This document shows positions 26,964 through 35,262 of a stretch of DNA of 64,000 nt, piece after piece. The first letter of the stretch is position 1. The number at the start of each line of letters is the position of its first letter. The stretch comes from Phytomonospora sp040655735 (GTDB lineage: Bacteria; Actinomycetota; Actinomycetes; Mycobacteriales; Micromonosporaceae). The stretch covers positions 911,192-975,191 of the forward strand of contig NZ_JBFAKK010000001.1 in assembly GCF_040655735.1 (NCBI RefSeq), written 5' to 3'. The notes under the pieces were generated by a model that made no database searches, was not told the DNA's origin, and saw only the letters and a list, made by a program, of their open reading frames with translations. The position numbers were made by a program, and so were the translations under genes.

Positions 26964-28687
26964 CGGCTCGCCTCGGCGGGCTGGTCGTCGCCGGTGCGCC
27001 GGTCGACGAGGGCGTGATAGGCGGGGGCGGTGCGCAGGAGCGTCTCGTGGTCGCCGGTGTCGGCGGTGCCGTCGTGGAGGTGGGCGACGAGGTCGGCGGC
27101 GGCCAGGAACAGCGGGGAGGTGCTGACCACGATGGTCGTCAGCCCGGCGCGGGTGTCGCGCAGGCGGTCGGCGATGACCGACTCGGTGTGGCTGTCGACG
27201 GCGGAGGTGGGCTCGATGAGGATGAGCACGTCGGCGCGGGTGAGGACGGCCCTGGCCAGGCGCAGGCGCTGCCGCTGACCGCCGGAGAGGGTGCGGACCT
27301 GGTTGCCGACGTGCGTGTCGAGGCCGTCGGGAAGCGCTTCGACGACGTCGTCGGCAACGGCGGTGTGCACGGCCTCGGCGACGCTCTCCTCATCGTGGTC
27401 GCCTGGTGGGGTGAGGGTGTCGCGCACCGATCCGGCGAACAGGTAGGCGTCGTTGTCGGCGACGACGACGCGGCGGCGCAGCTCGTCGAGCGGCATCGAG
27501 GCCAGCGGCGCGCCGCCCCAGGTGGCCTCGGAGTCGGTGAGGCGGGCGAGGCGGTCGGCCAGCGCGAGCGCCTCGGCGGGTTCGGCGGCGGCGATGACGG
27601 TGAGGACGCCGGCGGGGACGGTCAGGCCGGTGGCGGGGTCGTGAAGGTCGGCGGGCCCGGTCGGCGCGGGTGTGGACGCTGGGGCCTCGGTGACGTCGGG
27701 TTCGATGTCGAGGATGTTGGTGACGCGCCGGGCGGCGACCAGGCCGCGGGTGAAGTCGTAGGCGGTCTCGATGAAGAAGTAGACCGGCGTGGTGAGCATG
27801 GCGACGTATCCGTAGACGGCGACGAGCTCGCCGACGGTGATGTCGCCGGCCGCGGCGGTGCGGGCGCCGAGCCAGATGACGGCGGCCAGGAAGAGGGCGG
27901 GGGCACCCACGGCACAGGCCTGGATCCAGCTGGCGACGGCGCCGACGCGGTAGCCCTCGTCGCGCAGGGCGGCCGAGCGCTGCCGGTAGCGGGTGGAGAA
28001 GAGTTCCTTGCCGCCGATGCCGCCGAGGACGCGCAGGCCGGACACGACGTCGCCGGCCAGGGCGGTGAGGATGCCCTGCTGTTCGCGGTACTCGGTCTCG
28101 ACGCGCTGGAGGCGGCGCAGGAGCGGGCTGACGAGCAGGACCATGGCGGGGACGCCGATGAGGACGATCGCGGCGAGCAGCCCCGAGACGTTGAGGAGCA
28201 GGACCGCAACCACGACGTAGGCGATGATCGAGCCGACCCCGGGTCCGACGAAGGTGAGGACCTGGGCGATGCGGTTGACGTCGGTGGAGCCGACGGCGAT
28301 GACCTCGCCGGTGGACATGCGGCGGGGGAGTGCGGCGCCGAGGCGGGTGGCGTGGCGGACGACGACCTGGACGGTGCGGAAGGACGCGTCGAGGCGGATG
28401 AAGGTCATCGTGCGGTGGCGCATCATGCCGAGCAGGGCGTTGGCGGCGCCGACGGCGACGATGGCGGCGGTCCACCACAGCAGGGCGGTGGTGTCGCGGG
28501 CGCGCAGGCCGTCGTCGATGGCGCGGGAGGTCAGATAGGGCGGGAGGGTGAGGCCGACCATCCAGACGGTGCCGAAGAAGGAGCCGCGCAGGACGCGCAG
28601 GGGCTGTCGGACGACGAGCCACCAGAGGTAGCGGCCGGGTCCGCGGGCGTCGGGGGTCCCCGGGTCGGCGAGGGGCATGATCGGCAT
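26960..28687 (-). CDS. ABC exporter half-transporter with intact signature but degenerate Walker A/B
   Basis: 575 residues, same architecture as its partner. In the nucleotide-binding domain the P-loop is lost (VIAAAEPAEALAL, no glycines or lysine), the Q-loop glutamine is aspartate (VVVADNDAYLF), Walker B reads LILIEPTSAVD with isoleucine for aspartate, and the H-loop histidine is serine (VVSTSPLF). The signature TLSGGQRQRLRLAR is perfect. This is the non-catalytic-site subunit of a heterodimeric exporter. First gene of the two-gene operon; a perfect 22-bp palindrome lies 40 bp upstream. Confidence 0.92.
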   Translation of the reverse strand: MPIMPLADPGTPDARGPGRYLWWLVVRQPLRVLRGSFFGTVWMVGLTLPPYLTSRAIDDGLRARDTTALLWWTAAIVAVGAANALLGMMRHRTMTFIRLDASFRTVQVVVRHATRLGAALPRRMSTGEVIAVGSTDVNRIAQVLTFVGPGVGSIIAYVVVAVLLLNVSGLLAAIVLIGVPAMVLLVSPLLRRLQRVETEYREQQGILTALAGDVVSGLRVLGGIGGKELFSTRYRQRSAALRDEGYRVGAVASWIQACAVGAPALFLAAVIWLGARTAAAGDITVGELVAVYGYVAMLTTPVYFFIETAYDFTRGLVAARRVTNILDIEPDVTEAPASTPAPTGPADLHDPATGLTVPAGVLTVIAAAEPAEALALADRLARLTDSEATWGGAPLASMPLDELRRRVVVADNDAYLFAGSVRDTLTPPGDHDEESVAEAVHTAVADDVVEALPDGLDTHVGNQVRTLSGGQRQRLRLARAVLTRADVLILIEPTSAVDSHTESVIADRLRDTRAGLTTIVVSTSPLFLAAADLVAHLHDGTADTGDHETLLRTAPAYHALVDRRTGDDQPAEASR

Positions 28688-28727
28688 GATGCGAGCGACG
28701 CTACCTGAACGTCTTTCGTGATCTTCG

Positions 28728-28749
28728 CCCCGGCGTCGCGACGCCGGGG
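28728..28749 (-). terminator. Perfect 22-bp palindrome behind the TipAS gene
   Basis: CCCCGGCGTCG followed directly by CGACGCCGGGG. It lies 14 bp past the stop of the leftward MerR/TipAS gene and 40 bp before the start of the exporter operon, so it most likely terminates the regulator transcript; an operator for the exporter cannot be excluded. Confidence 0.5.
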
Positions 28750-28763
28750 ACGTGACGCGGGCG

Positions 28764-29591
28764 TCACTCCCACGTGGCCGTTTCGGGGTCGACGCCGTGG
28801 GCGGCGGCGTTGGCGAACACCACGTCGCGCAGCCACGGCGCCAGGCCGGCGGCGACCTTGTCGTAGTTCGCCGCGAAGCCGGGGTCCTCGACGAACATCC
28901 GGCCGAGGCACGCCTGCATCGCGTGGGTGCAGTCGAAGTACGTCGACATCATCGCGCGGTGCCGTTCGGCGAGGGCGTTCGCCTCCGCCGAACCCGGCGC
29001 GACGCCCGAACGCATCGCCGCGGCGAGGTCGGCGTTCAGCGCGTCGGTCTGGGCGGCGACCTTCTCCCAGTCCGCGGGCGACAGCTCGGCGGCCCGCTGC
29101 GAGTACTGCGCCCACTGGGCCGTGCGCCCCCAGCGCTGCTCGGCCTCGTCCACCCACTCCGGCCGCCAGTCGTCGCCGAAGATCTCGACCTGCTGCCGAG
29201 GACTCAGCCGCATTCCCGTCGTCGACGCCTCCAGCATCCGGTCGACCGCGCCGACCATCCGGCGCAGGCGCTCGATCCGCTCGACGAGCTCGCCGCGCTG
29301 CCTGCGCAGGTGAGCGCCTGCGTCGGTGGCGGGGTCGTCGAGGATCCGGGTGATCTGGGCCAGCGGGAACCCCAGCTCCCGGTAGACCAGTACCCGGTGG
29401 ACGCGGGCCACGTCGTCGCCGGAGTAGACGCGGTGTCCGGCCCAGGTGCGGCCGCTGGGCCGCACGAGTCCCACGGCGTCCCAGTGATGCAGCGTGCGGA
29501 CGCTCACACCGACCAGCTTCGCGGCCCGGCCGACGGTGAGGCCGTCGGTGTCGTCGGGGTCCGGCGTGGAGCGGTCGGCGTCGCTGGTCAT
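28764..29591 (-). CDS. MerR family regulator with TipAS ligand-binding domain
   Basis: 275 residues. N-terminal MerR helix-turn-helix from about residue 18 (LTVGRAAKLVGVSVRTLHHWD, then GHRVYSGDDVARVHRVL), a coiled-coil dimerisation helix (about 95-125) and a C-terminal TipAS domain ending with YFDCTHAMQACLGRMFVEDP. TipAS domains bind thiopeptide-like antibiotics and other multidrug ligands and activate sigma-70 promoters. ATG at 29591 is chosen over an earlier in-frame codon. Divergent from a DHA2 drug exporter, a natural target. Confidence 0.9.
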   Translation of the reverse strand: MTSDADRSTPDPDDTDGLTVGRAAKLVGVSVRTLHHWDAVGLVRPSGRTWAGHRVYSGDDVARVHRVLVYRELGFPLAQITRILDDPATDAGAHLRRQRGELVERIERLRRMVGAVDRMLEASTTGMRLSPRQQVEIFGDDWRPEWVDEAEQRWGRTAQWAQYSQRAAELSPADWEKVAAQTDALNADLAAAMRSGVAPGSAEANALAERHRAMMSTYFDCTHAMQACLGRMFVEDPGFAANYDKVAAGLAPWLRDVVFANAAAHGVDPETATWE

Positions 29592-29964
29592 CACACCAGT
29601 GTCGCCGACCGGAGTGACTCCCAGCGGAGACACCCGCGATGCGACTTCCCGGGGGTGCGGCCGGACCCGGGAGTGTCGTATCGTGGACGAGTTCCTGTGC
29701 CGGTGGCAGTGACCGGCTCTTGTTCCGTCTGCGTCGATGTCGAGGTGACGTCCTATCTCCCAGGCCGGGTAGTCGTCCGTGTTCCCCGCGTGCTGAGTTG
29801 TCGCACGTGTCCGGGGGCGGACGTCGCGTTGGCCTGAGTTGCCTCACCTTTCGTAGCTTTCCCGGGTGCGGCTCTGTCGTCTGCCCCGGGTTTGCCGTGT
29901 TCTGCGGCCCCGATGCGACTGTCGGCAGGGCTTTCCCGGTTCCTTTGGATCAGGAGTTCCTGTC
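29592..29964. promoter_or_regulatory. Divergent control region between TipAS regulator and DHA2 exporter
   Basis: About 370 bp. Contains an imperfect inverted repeat at 29641-29679 (GCGACTTCCCGGG and CCCGGGAGTGTCGT around a 12-base spacer), and a possible small cysteine-rich ORF at 29709-29837. The last 130 bp before the exporter form an unusually long leader with T/C-rich tracts. Plausible MerR-type control, but no -35/-10 pair is clear enough to place. Confidence 0.4.
29709..29837 (+). CDS. Possible 42-aa protein with two CxxC pairs
   Basis: GTG at 29709 to TGA at 29837. The product has CSVC near the N-terminus and CRTC near the C-terminus, 25 residues apart, which would suit a small zinc ribbon. 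There is no strong ribosome site (GGTGG five bases upstream). It sits in the leader of the DHA2 exporter gene. Could be chance in GC-rich DNA. Confidence 0.2.
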   Translation: MTGSCSVCVDVEVTSYLPGRVVVRVPRVLSCRTCPGADVALA

Positions 29965-31431
29965 GTGTCTTCTTCCGCGCTCGGCAACGAGCCGCAGCCC
30001 ACCGTCCCACCGGCAGCTCACCCTTCGAAAATGGCCCTGGCGGCCCGGATCGCCCTCTTGGTACTGCTGACCGCCGAGCTGATGAACATGCTCGACCAGT
30101 CGGTCGTCTTGACCGCCCTGCCGGCGATCCAGGAATCGACCGGTGCCGGACCGGTCGCGGTGCAGTGGCTGACCACCGCCTATTCACTGCCCGTCGCCGT
30201 CGGGCTGATCAGCGGGGGGCGCCTCGGCGACATCTACGGCCGCCGCAGGATCCTGCTCATCGGCACCGTCGTGTTCACCACCGCCTCGCTACTGTGCGGC
30301 CTGGCCACCGGCCCAGGGGTGCTGATCGGCGCCCGCCTGGTTCAAGGCGTCGGTGTGGCCCTGATGATCCCGCAGGTCCTGGCGACCATGCACGTCACCT
30401 TCGAAGGACAGAACCGCAGCAAGGCATTCGGCCTGTACGGGGCCGTTCTGGCCATCGCCAACGTCCTGGGCCCGGTCCTGGGCGGCGTGCTCACCCAGGC
30501 CGACCTGTTCGGGCTGTCCTGGCGGCCGGTCTTCCTGGTCAACGTGCCCGTCGGCCTCGCCGTACTTCTGCTGGGACGCAGGTTCATCCCCGAGTCGGCC
30601 GTCCGCGAGGCCGACCGGCTCGACCTGGTCGGCATGCTGCTGTCCGGCCTGGCCATCGTGCTGATCCTCTTCCCGCTCACCGAAGGCCATGCCCACGGAT
30701 GGCCGCTGTGGTGCTTCGCCCTGCTCGCCGCCGGGGTCCTTGTTCTCGGTGTCTTCCTGCGCCAGCAGCGGCGCAGGCAGGGCAAAGCCCCGCTGGTGAC
30801 CTTGTCCCTCTTTCGGGTCAGGCAGTTCTCCGGAGGCATGGCCGCGGACCTGCTGCACGGCCTGTTGTGCGGCCTGTTCTTCATGACCTGGACGCTGTAC
30901 CTGCAGCGCGGGCTGGGCCTGAGCCCGCTTGAGGCGGCCGTGGCCTTCGTGCTGCTCTCCGTGGGGGAGCTGGGCGGCGCGACGGTCGCGGCGAAGTCCG
31001 CCGGACGTTTCGCCCGCCGTCTGCCGCAGGCCGGAGTTCTCGTCGCGACCGCCGCGATGGTCGCCTACGGGCTCCAGGTCGGCATGCACCGGGCCGATCT
31101 GTCGCTGCCGGCGATGACGGCTCCGGTGGTCCTGATCGGCTTCGGCCTGGGCATGGTCGCCGGTCCGCTCGCCGACCTGTCGCTGGCCAGGGTCTCCCAC
31201 GAGGACGCCGGCTCGGCCTCGGGCTTGTTCAACACCGCCATTCACCTGGGCATCGCGCTGGGCACCGCGTTGACCGCCGTGGTGTTCTTCGCGGTCACCG
31301 GCGGCTCAGCCGACGCCGGACTCAACCGTGAGGCGTTCGTCGGCGTGCTGTGGTGGGCGGGCGGGATCCTCGGGTTGATGTGGGGCCTGATGTTCTGCCT
31401 GCCCAAGCGGGCGGACAGGGCGGGGGCGTGA
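29965..31431 (+). CDS. MFS exporter, DHA2 (EmrB/QacA) family
   Basis: 488 residues with 14 predicted helices. Motif A is SGGRLGDIYGRRRILL, helix 1 carries MNMLDQSVVLTALPAI (motif D1), and motif C (GPVLGGVL) is in helix 5: the standard DHA2 set for proton-driven drug efflux. GTG at 29965 is preceded by AGGAG at 8 bases, which decides the start against longer open frames. Likely regulated by the divergent TipAS protein. Its 3' end overlaps the reading frame of the convergent GNAT by 126 bp. Confidence 0.92.
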   Translation: MSSSALGNEPQPTVPPAAHPSKMALAARIALLVLLTAELMNMLDQSVVLTALPAIQESTGAGPVAVQWLTTAYSLPVAVGLISGGRLGDIYGRRRILLIGTVVFTTASLLCGLATGPGVLIGARLVQGVGVALMIPQVLATMHVTFEGQNRSKAFGLYGAVLAIANVLGPVLGGVLTQADLFGLSWRPVFLVNVPVGLAVLLLGRRFIPESAVREADRLDLVGMLLSGLAIVLILFPLTEGHAHGWPLWCFALLAAGVLVLGVFLRQQRRRQGKAPLVTLSLFRVRQFSGGMAADLLHGLLCGLFFMTWTLYLQRGLGLSPLEAAVAFVLLSVGELGGATVAAKSAGRFARRLPQAGVLVATAAMVAYGLQVGMHRADLSLPAMTAPVVLIGFGLGMVAGPLADLSLARVSHEDAGSASGLFNTAIHLGIALGTALTAVVFFAVTGGSADAGLNREAFVGVLWWAGGILGLMWGLMFCLPKRADRAGA

Positions 31432-31941
31432 GGTGACCGGGCGGCGCATCGCGACGCGGGTCGCCGGGTCGAGGAAGACGGCCTCATCGGCGAGGATCCT
31501 GGCCAGGGCGAGGGCTTCAGGGTCGTCGGCGGTGATCTCGGTGAAGCCCAGGCGGGCGTAGTAGGGGGCGTTCCACGGGACCTCGCGGAAGGTGGTGAGC
31601 GTGAGAGCGGTGTGGCCTCTCGCCGTCGCCCAGACCTGGACATGGTCGAGAAGGCCTGCTCCGATGCCCCGGCCGGCGTGGGCGGGGTCGACGCTGACCT
31701 GCTCGATGTGCGCGGCGGTCGTGAGGTCGTCGACCAGGACGAACGCGACGACGGTGTCGCCTTCCTCCGCGACCCACGAGCGGCCGGCGGCGGCGTAGTC
31801 GCCGAAGGCGGCGACGCTGGTCGGCGCGTTGTCGGCGATCTCGGACATGCCGACGGTGCGGAACGCCGCACCCGCGAGGAGCTGAAGCGCCTGGAGGCGG
31901 AGGGAATCCACCAGAGTGGCGGGGCGGATGTTGAGGCGCAC
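31306..31941 (-). CDS. GNAT N-acetyltransferase with run-on C-terminus
   Basis: About 211 residues from GTG at 31941; an ATG at 32025 overlapping the stop of the upstream gene (TAATG) is an alternative start. The GNAT core is clear: RLNIRPATLVDSLRLQ, VSVDPAHAGRGIGAGLLDHV and NAPYYARLGFTEI. The family would normally end near ATRVAMRRPV; here the frame continues about 44 residues of proline/arginine-rich sequence antisense to the end of the DHA2 exporter gene, suggesting a lost stop codon. Confidence 0.82.
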   Translation of the reverse strand: MRLNIRPATLVDSLRLQALQLLAGAAFRTVGMSEIADNAPTSVAAFGDYAAAGRSWVAEEGDTVVAFVLVDDLTTAAHIEQVSVDPAHAGRGIGAGLLDHVQVWATARGHTALTLTTFREVPWNAPYYARLGFTEITADDPEALALARILADEAVFLDPATRVAMRRPVTSRPRPVRPLGQAEHQAPHQPEDPARPPQHADERLTVESGVG

Positions 31942-32024
31942 AGGGTGATCTTGCGGCGGAGCGGGCGTCAGTGTCGACCGGTTTAGCGCGGAGGCCTTCG
32001 AGACCTGGTCAAGCGCCGCAAACA

Positions 32025-32438
32025 TTACATCGAGCCGACCGAGCCCGGAAGTACGTCCAAGACGTGCAGTCGTGCGGAGTCGGCGTGGGCGCCGCAGGCG
32101 GGGCAGTGCGTCTTGCGGGCAACGTCGCCCCGTTCGAGGCTGTTGTCGGGGTACACGACGGTGAACCAGGTGGTGCACTCAAAGCAGACCTGCCGGGTCA
32201 CCATCGCGAGGACCAGGCCGTCAAGCTCGGCAAGGTCTCCGGTGAGCGTCAGTGCCGGGTCGGGCCACACCGCCATCATTGGATGGCTCTTGGTTCGACT
32301 CCGAAGCTCGATGAGCGAGGGCCGATAGCGGGGACCGAGCGCTTCGGCGGCGAGGAAGTACTCGGCGGGCACATCCGGGTGCATCTCGCCTGGCGCGAGG
32401 ATGTGGAGCAGGCCGTAGCGCCTGGGGTAAGTGGGCAC
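32025..32438 (-). CDS. Hypothetical protein with zinc-ribbon-like cysteines
   Basis: 137 residues, not recognised. Four cysteines in two pairs, C85-x2-C88 and C112-x2-C115 (VCFECTTWF and HCPACGAH), look like a zinc ribbon that would hold the C-terminal half together. N-terminal half is mixed alpha/beta without membrane segments. The TAA stop overlaps a possible ATG of the downstream GNAT. Confidence 0.6.
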   Translation of the reverse strand: MPTYPRRYGLLHILAPGEMHPDVPAEYFLAAEALGPRYRPSLIELRSRTKSHPMMAVWPDPALTLTGDLAELDGLVLAMVTRQVCFECTTWFTVVYPDNSLERGDVARKTHCPACGAHADSARLHVLDVLPGSVGSM

Positions 32439-32569
32439 TGCCAGAGGCTATAGGCCGGCCGCGGGGCAAGACTCTGACCTGCGGTGCGCCAGGTTCGCCA
32501 GACACCGGGGTGGCGGTTGCGGCTCGTTTTAGTTGGCGCATCGTCTGCTGGGATCGCAGACTTCTTGCC

Positions 32570-33334
32570 ATGACCACATACCCGGATCCGGCCGAGCTCT
32601 TTCCCGATGTCGCGGCGCTGGGAAGCCTTGCGGCCGCACTGCGGAAGATCGCCGCCGAGCACGGTCTGGAGCTGGGCGATGTGCGGGCGAACGAGCGCAG
32701 CCCGATCAGCGACGCCACCGTCGAAAGCACCACACCCCGGCGAGAAGCACTCGGCATCGGCGCCGCCGCGCTGAAACGAATCTGGTGCCCCACCGGCTGG
32801 GGAATGGGCATCAGCCTGATCAGCGGCGGCTGGACCGACGACCTCGTCCAGGTCGCACGAGTAGCGCACGAGTGGCGGGCCGGGACGCCGCTGACCGAGA
32901 TCCGGCAGGCCCTGCCGTTCGTGAAGGTGACCCGCCGCGGTGAAGCCGCCGAACACGGCGGTCCGGCAGCGGTGGTCGACGTCCAATGGGAGTCGATGCT
33001 AATGCGAGAGGCCGGCACCGACGAGTGGCCTCAGCACCGTGCCTTGATCGAGGCTGCGCACGCCGCACCCACACTGCGGCAGCTCTACCCGTATACGAGC
33101 ATGTGGACGCTGCACTTCTCCACCACGACCGGTTACCCGTTCTCCCCGGGCATGGTCGCCCTGACCGCACCACGCGGGAAAGGGCCCTACCGGCTGAAGG
33201 CGTCCTGGAGAGGTCCGGTCCTGGCGGAGACCGCCAGCCCTGAAGAAGCCGTCGCATTGGCCGTCGCCATGATCCCCGACCACATCGGGCCAGCCATTGA
33301 AGGCCCATACCCCTATCCCGAAGATCACGCCTGA
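32570..33334 (+). CDS. DUF6193 family protein
   Basis: 254 residues. The opening MTTYPDPAELFPDVAALGSL, the RRERLGIGA-type middle and the C-terminal PYRLKASWRGPVLAETASPEEAVALAV match the actinobacterial DUF6193 family, which is sometimes labelled natural-product biosynthesis although no activity is shown. Soluble, no signal peptide. ATG at 32570 starts the conserved region; the frame is open 60 bases further upstream without a better start. Its neighbours give no biosynthetic context. Confidence 0.72.
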   Translation: MTTYPDPAELFPDVAALGSLAAALRKIAAEHGLELGDVRANERSPISDATVESTTPRREALGIGAAALKRIWCPTGWGMGISLISGGWTDDLVQVARVAHEWRAGTPLTEIRQALPFVKVTRRGEAAEHGGPAAVVDVQWESMLMREAGTDEWPQHRALIEAAHAAPTLRQLYPYTSMWTLHFSTTTGYPFSPGMVALTAPRGKGPYRLKASWRGPVLAETASPEEAVALAVAMIPDHIGPAIEGPYPYPEDHA

Positions 33335-33838
33335 CCCCACACCGCATTCTCTGCGCCAACTTGCTGAGACACACCGACGGATGCGCCGGGTTAGCTGGGA
33401 CCTCGCCGGATGAAACAGGACCGGACAGCTGACTGGGCACTGCCACGGACGACGGCCGCGCTGCAACATCCACTGCCAACTCGGGTGCGCCACTGCCATA
33501 ATCGCTGCCTTTCCACAGTCACACGGTCGGCCTCCGAGAATCGTGGCTTCACAACCGGCTTGACCAGGCTAAACGCTCTCAGATCGCCATAGAGGCTCGA
33601 AAGTGGTCCACCGCGGCTCGCGGTATGGGCCGAGCACGGTTCCGAACGGTTTCCGGGTGCCGCCGGCGACCGGGTCGGCCGAAGTTCCGTCGCCTTCCAG
33701 TCGGGGTCTTTTTCGTGACCGCGCTTCCCGGGGCCGCGGCTCCTCGTGGGGTCGCGGCCCGGCCGGCCGGTTCTTTCTTCGGCCTCTCGCTCCCTGATCG
33801 CTTCTCCAGGGCTGCGGTCGGTCGATCCCTCCACTATT

Positions 33839-33866
33839 ACTTGCGGGAATCTTCATTCCCGTGAGT
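33839..33866. promoter_or_regulatory. Imperfect 12-bp inverted repeat, possible operator
   Basis: ACTTGCGGGAAT, four bases CTTC, then ATTCCCGTGAGT; 10 of 12 positions pair. It lies 84 bp upstream of the coiled-coil gene start at the edge of the AT-rich patch. Confidence 0.4.
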
Positions 33867-33914
33867 TACACACCAGAACCCCGACACGCCCATTAAGTAT
33901 TTTTGATTTAGCTT

Positions 33915-33943
33915 TTCCAGTAATTCAATAATTCTGCTAGGCT
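33915..33943 (+). promoter_or_regulatory. Candidate promoter of the coiled-coil gene
   Basis: TTCCAG and TAGGCT separated by 17 bases, the second ending 6 bp before the GTG at 33950. With such a short or absent leader the message would be almost leaderless, which is common in actinobacteria. Weak -35 match. Confidence 0.3.
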
Positions 33944-33949
33944 GAGCCG

Positions 33950-35044
33950 GTGAAAACCGACATTCTCTGCAAGCACTGCGGCGCGATCGTCCCGCAGCGC
34001 GCCGGCCGCGGGCGTCCCCGGCAGTACTGCCCCGAAGGCACCTGCCAGGGCGCGGCGAAACGTGACCGGGATCTTCGGCGGGCCGCACCCGGGCTAGAGG
34101 GTGCCCTCGCACGGGCCGAGGACCTCTACGACCGCATGGAATCCGGCCTGGCGCAGGCGATCGAGCCCCTCGCCCGCGTTCTGGCCGACGAGATGAGCCC
34201 CGCCGGGGTCGAGGCCAAGATCAGCGCGGTCACCGCTGAGGCGGCCGCGCAGGTCGCCACCGCCAAGACCGACCGCGAAGACGCCTTCCGGCGCCTGCGC
34301 GACGCCCAGGCCGAGGCCACCCGACTGGCCAGAGAACACGCCGAGGAACTATCCACCCTGCGCGCCGAACTCGACGCGGCTCGCAGCGCCGCCGGCACCG
34401 CCGCCGACCAGGCTCAACGCGCCACGTCCGAACGCGAGGCCGCCGAACAGCAGGCCGAACTGGCCGAAGCTCGCGCCGCCGAGGCCGAGACGGCCGCAGC
34501 ACGTGACCGGGAACTGGCCGCCGTGGCGGCCCGCGAGCGCGACGAGGCCGTCAGCGCCGCCGACCTGGCCGAGACCGCCCGTGCCGCCGCCGCACGAGCG
34601 GTCGTCGCCGCGCAGACCGAACGCGACATGGCCGCCACCGCCGCCGAGCGCGCGGCGACCCGCGCCGACGAGGCCGTCGGCCAGGCCGCCGCCGCCCGGC
34701 AGGACGCCGAACGCGCGCGCACCGCGCTCGCCGAAGCCGAGGAGTCCCGACAGCATGAGGCAGAGGAGTCGCGCGCGGCTCATCAGCGTGAGCTGGACGC
34801 GGCGCGCTCTGCCGCCGATGCGCGTGTCGCCGAGGCCGAGGCCGAGGCGGGCCGTGCGCGGACCGAGGTCGCCGGGCATCTGCGCCGGGCGCAGCAGCTC
34901 GAAGACCGTCTCGACGATCACCGTGAGCGTCTTGAGGTCGCCAAGGTGGAGGCCGCGGCCCTGCTGGAGCGCGCGGTGACCGCCGAGTTGCGCGAGCGTG
35001 CCGCGACGGCGGCGCTGGAGGCCGCCGGCGACGACGGCAAGTAG
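33950..35044 (+). CDS. Zinc-finger protein with long alanine-rich coiled coil
   Basis: 364 residues. Residues 1-40 hold a zinc-binding motif C7-x2-C10-x16-C27-x4-C32 (ILCKHCG ... GRPRQYCPEG), basic and likely DNA- or RNA-binding. From about 45 to 355 the protein is one continuous heptad-rich Ala/Glu/Arg coiled coil without proline apart from residue 85. This resembles plasmid KfrA-type proteins (DNA-binding head, coiled-coil tail) in design, though not in the head domain. GTG start after an AT-rich promoter region; a strong hairpin follows the stop. The isolated AT-rich flank suggests acquisition or a special regulatory role. Confidence 0.75.
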   Translation: MKTDILCKHCGAIVPQRAGRGRPRQYCPEGTCQGAAKRDRDLRRAAPGLEGALARAEDLYDRMESGLAQAIEPLARVLADEMSPAGVEAKISAVTAEAAAQVATAKTDREDAFRRLRDAQAEATRLAREHAEELSTLRAELDAARSAAGTAADQAQRATSEREAAEQQAELAEARAAEAETAAARDRELAAVAARERDEAVSAADLAETARAAAARAVVAAQTERDMAATAAERAATRADEAVGQAAAARQDAERARTALAEAEESRQHEAEESRAAHQRELDAARSAADARVAEAEAEAGRARTEVAGHLRRAQQLEDRLDDHRERLEVAKVEAAALLERAVTAELRERAATAALEAAGDDGK

Positions 35045-35053
35045 TGATCCATG

Positions 35054-35089
35054 GGCGGCCGCCGTGTGTTCCGACGCGCGGCGGCCGCC
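35054..35089 (+). terminator. Hairpin behind the coiled-coil gene
   Basis: Perfect 11-bp stem, GGCGGCCGCCG with CGGCGGCCGCC, 14-base loop, starting 10 bp past the stop codon. No T-run. Confidence 0.6.
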
Positions 35090-35262
35090 GGGGTCAGGTG
35101 GTTTCGGGCAGGCGCACCATCTCCACCGGCGACAGTCAGCGAAGCGCGTTCAGCTCGTCGGGGGTGCGATGGCCGCGCTCGACGTCGACGAAAGTGGTCT
35201 GGACCATGCCCGCCGGTCGTGCGAAGATCGTTCGCGCCACGCCTCATCCCCCGGGAGCAAGC

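Larger units (their letters stand above)
33335..33949. other. Gene-free region, GC-rich then AT-rich
   Basis: No credible gene on either strand; the longest frame (33391-33834, minus) is arginine-rich and has no ribosome site. A hairpin with an 8-bp stem (GGGCCGCG with CGCGGCCC, 33731-33760) and short T-runs at 33708-33714 and 33774-33778 are visible. From about 33837 to 33945 the sequence becomes strikingly AT-rich compared with the rest of the window and leads into the coiled-coil gene. Confidence 0.5.

Noticed and set aside
33391..33834. 147-residue minus-strand ORF
   Set aside because: Arginine/serine-rich composition, no ribosome site and no recognisable domain; typical of a chance frame in GC-rich DNA.
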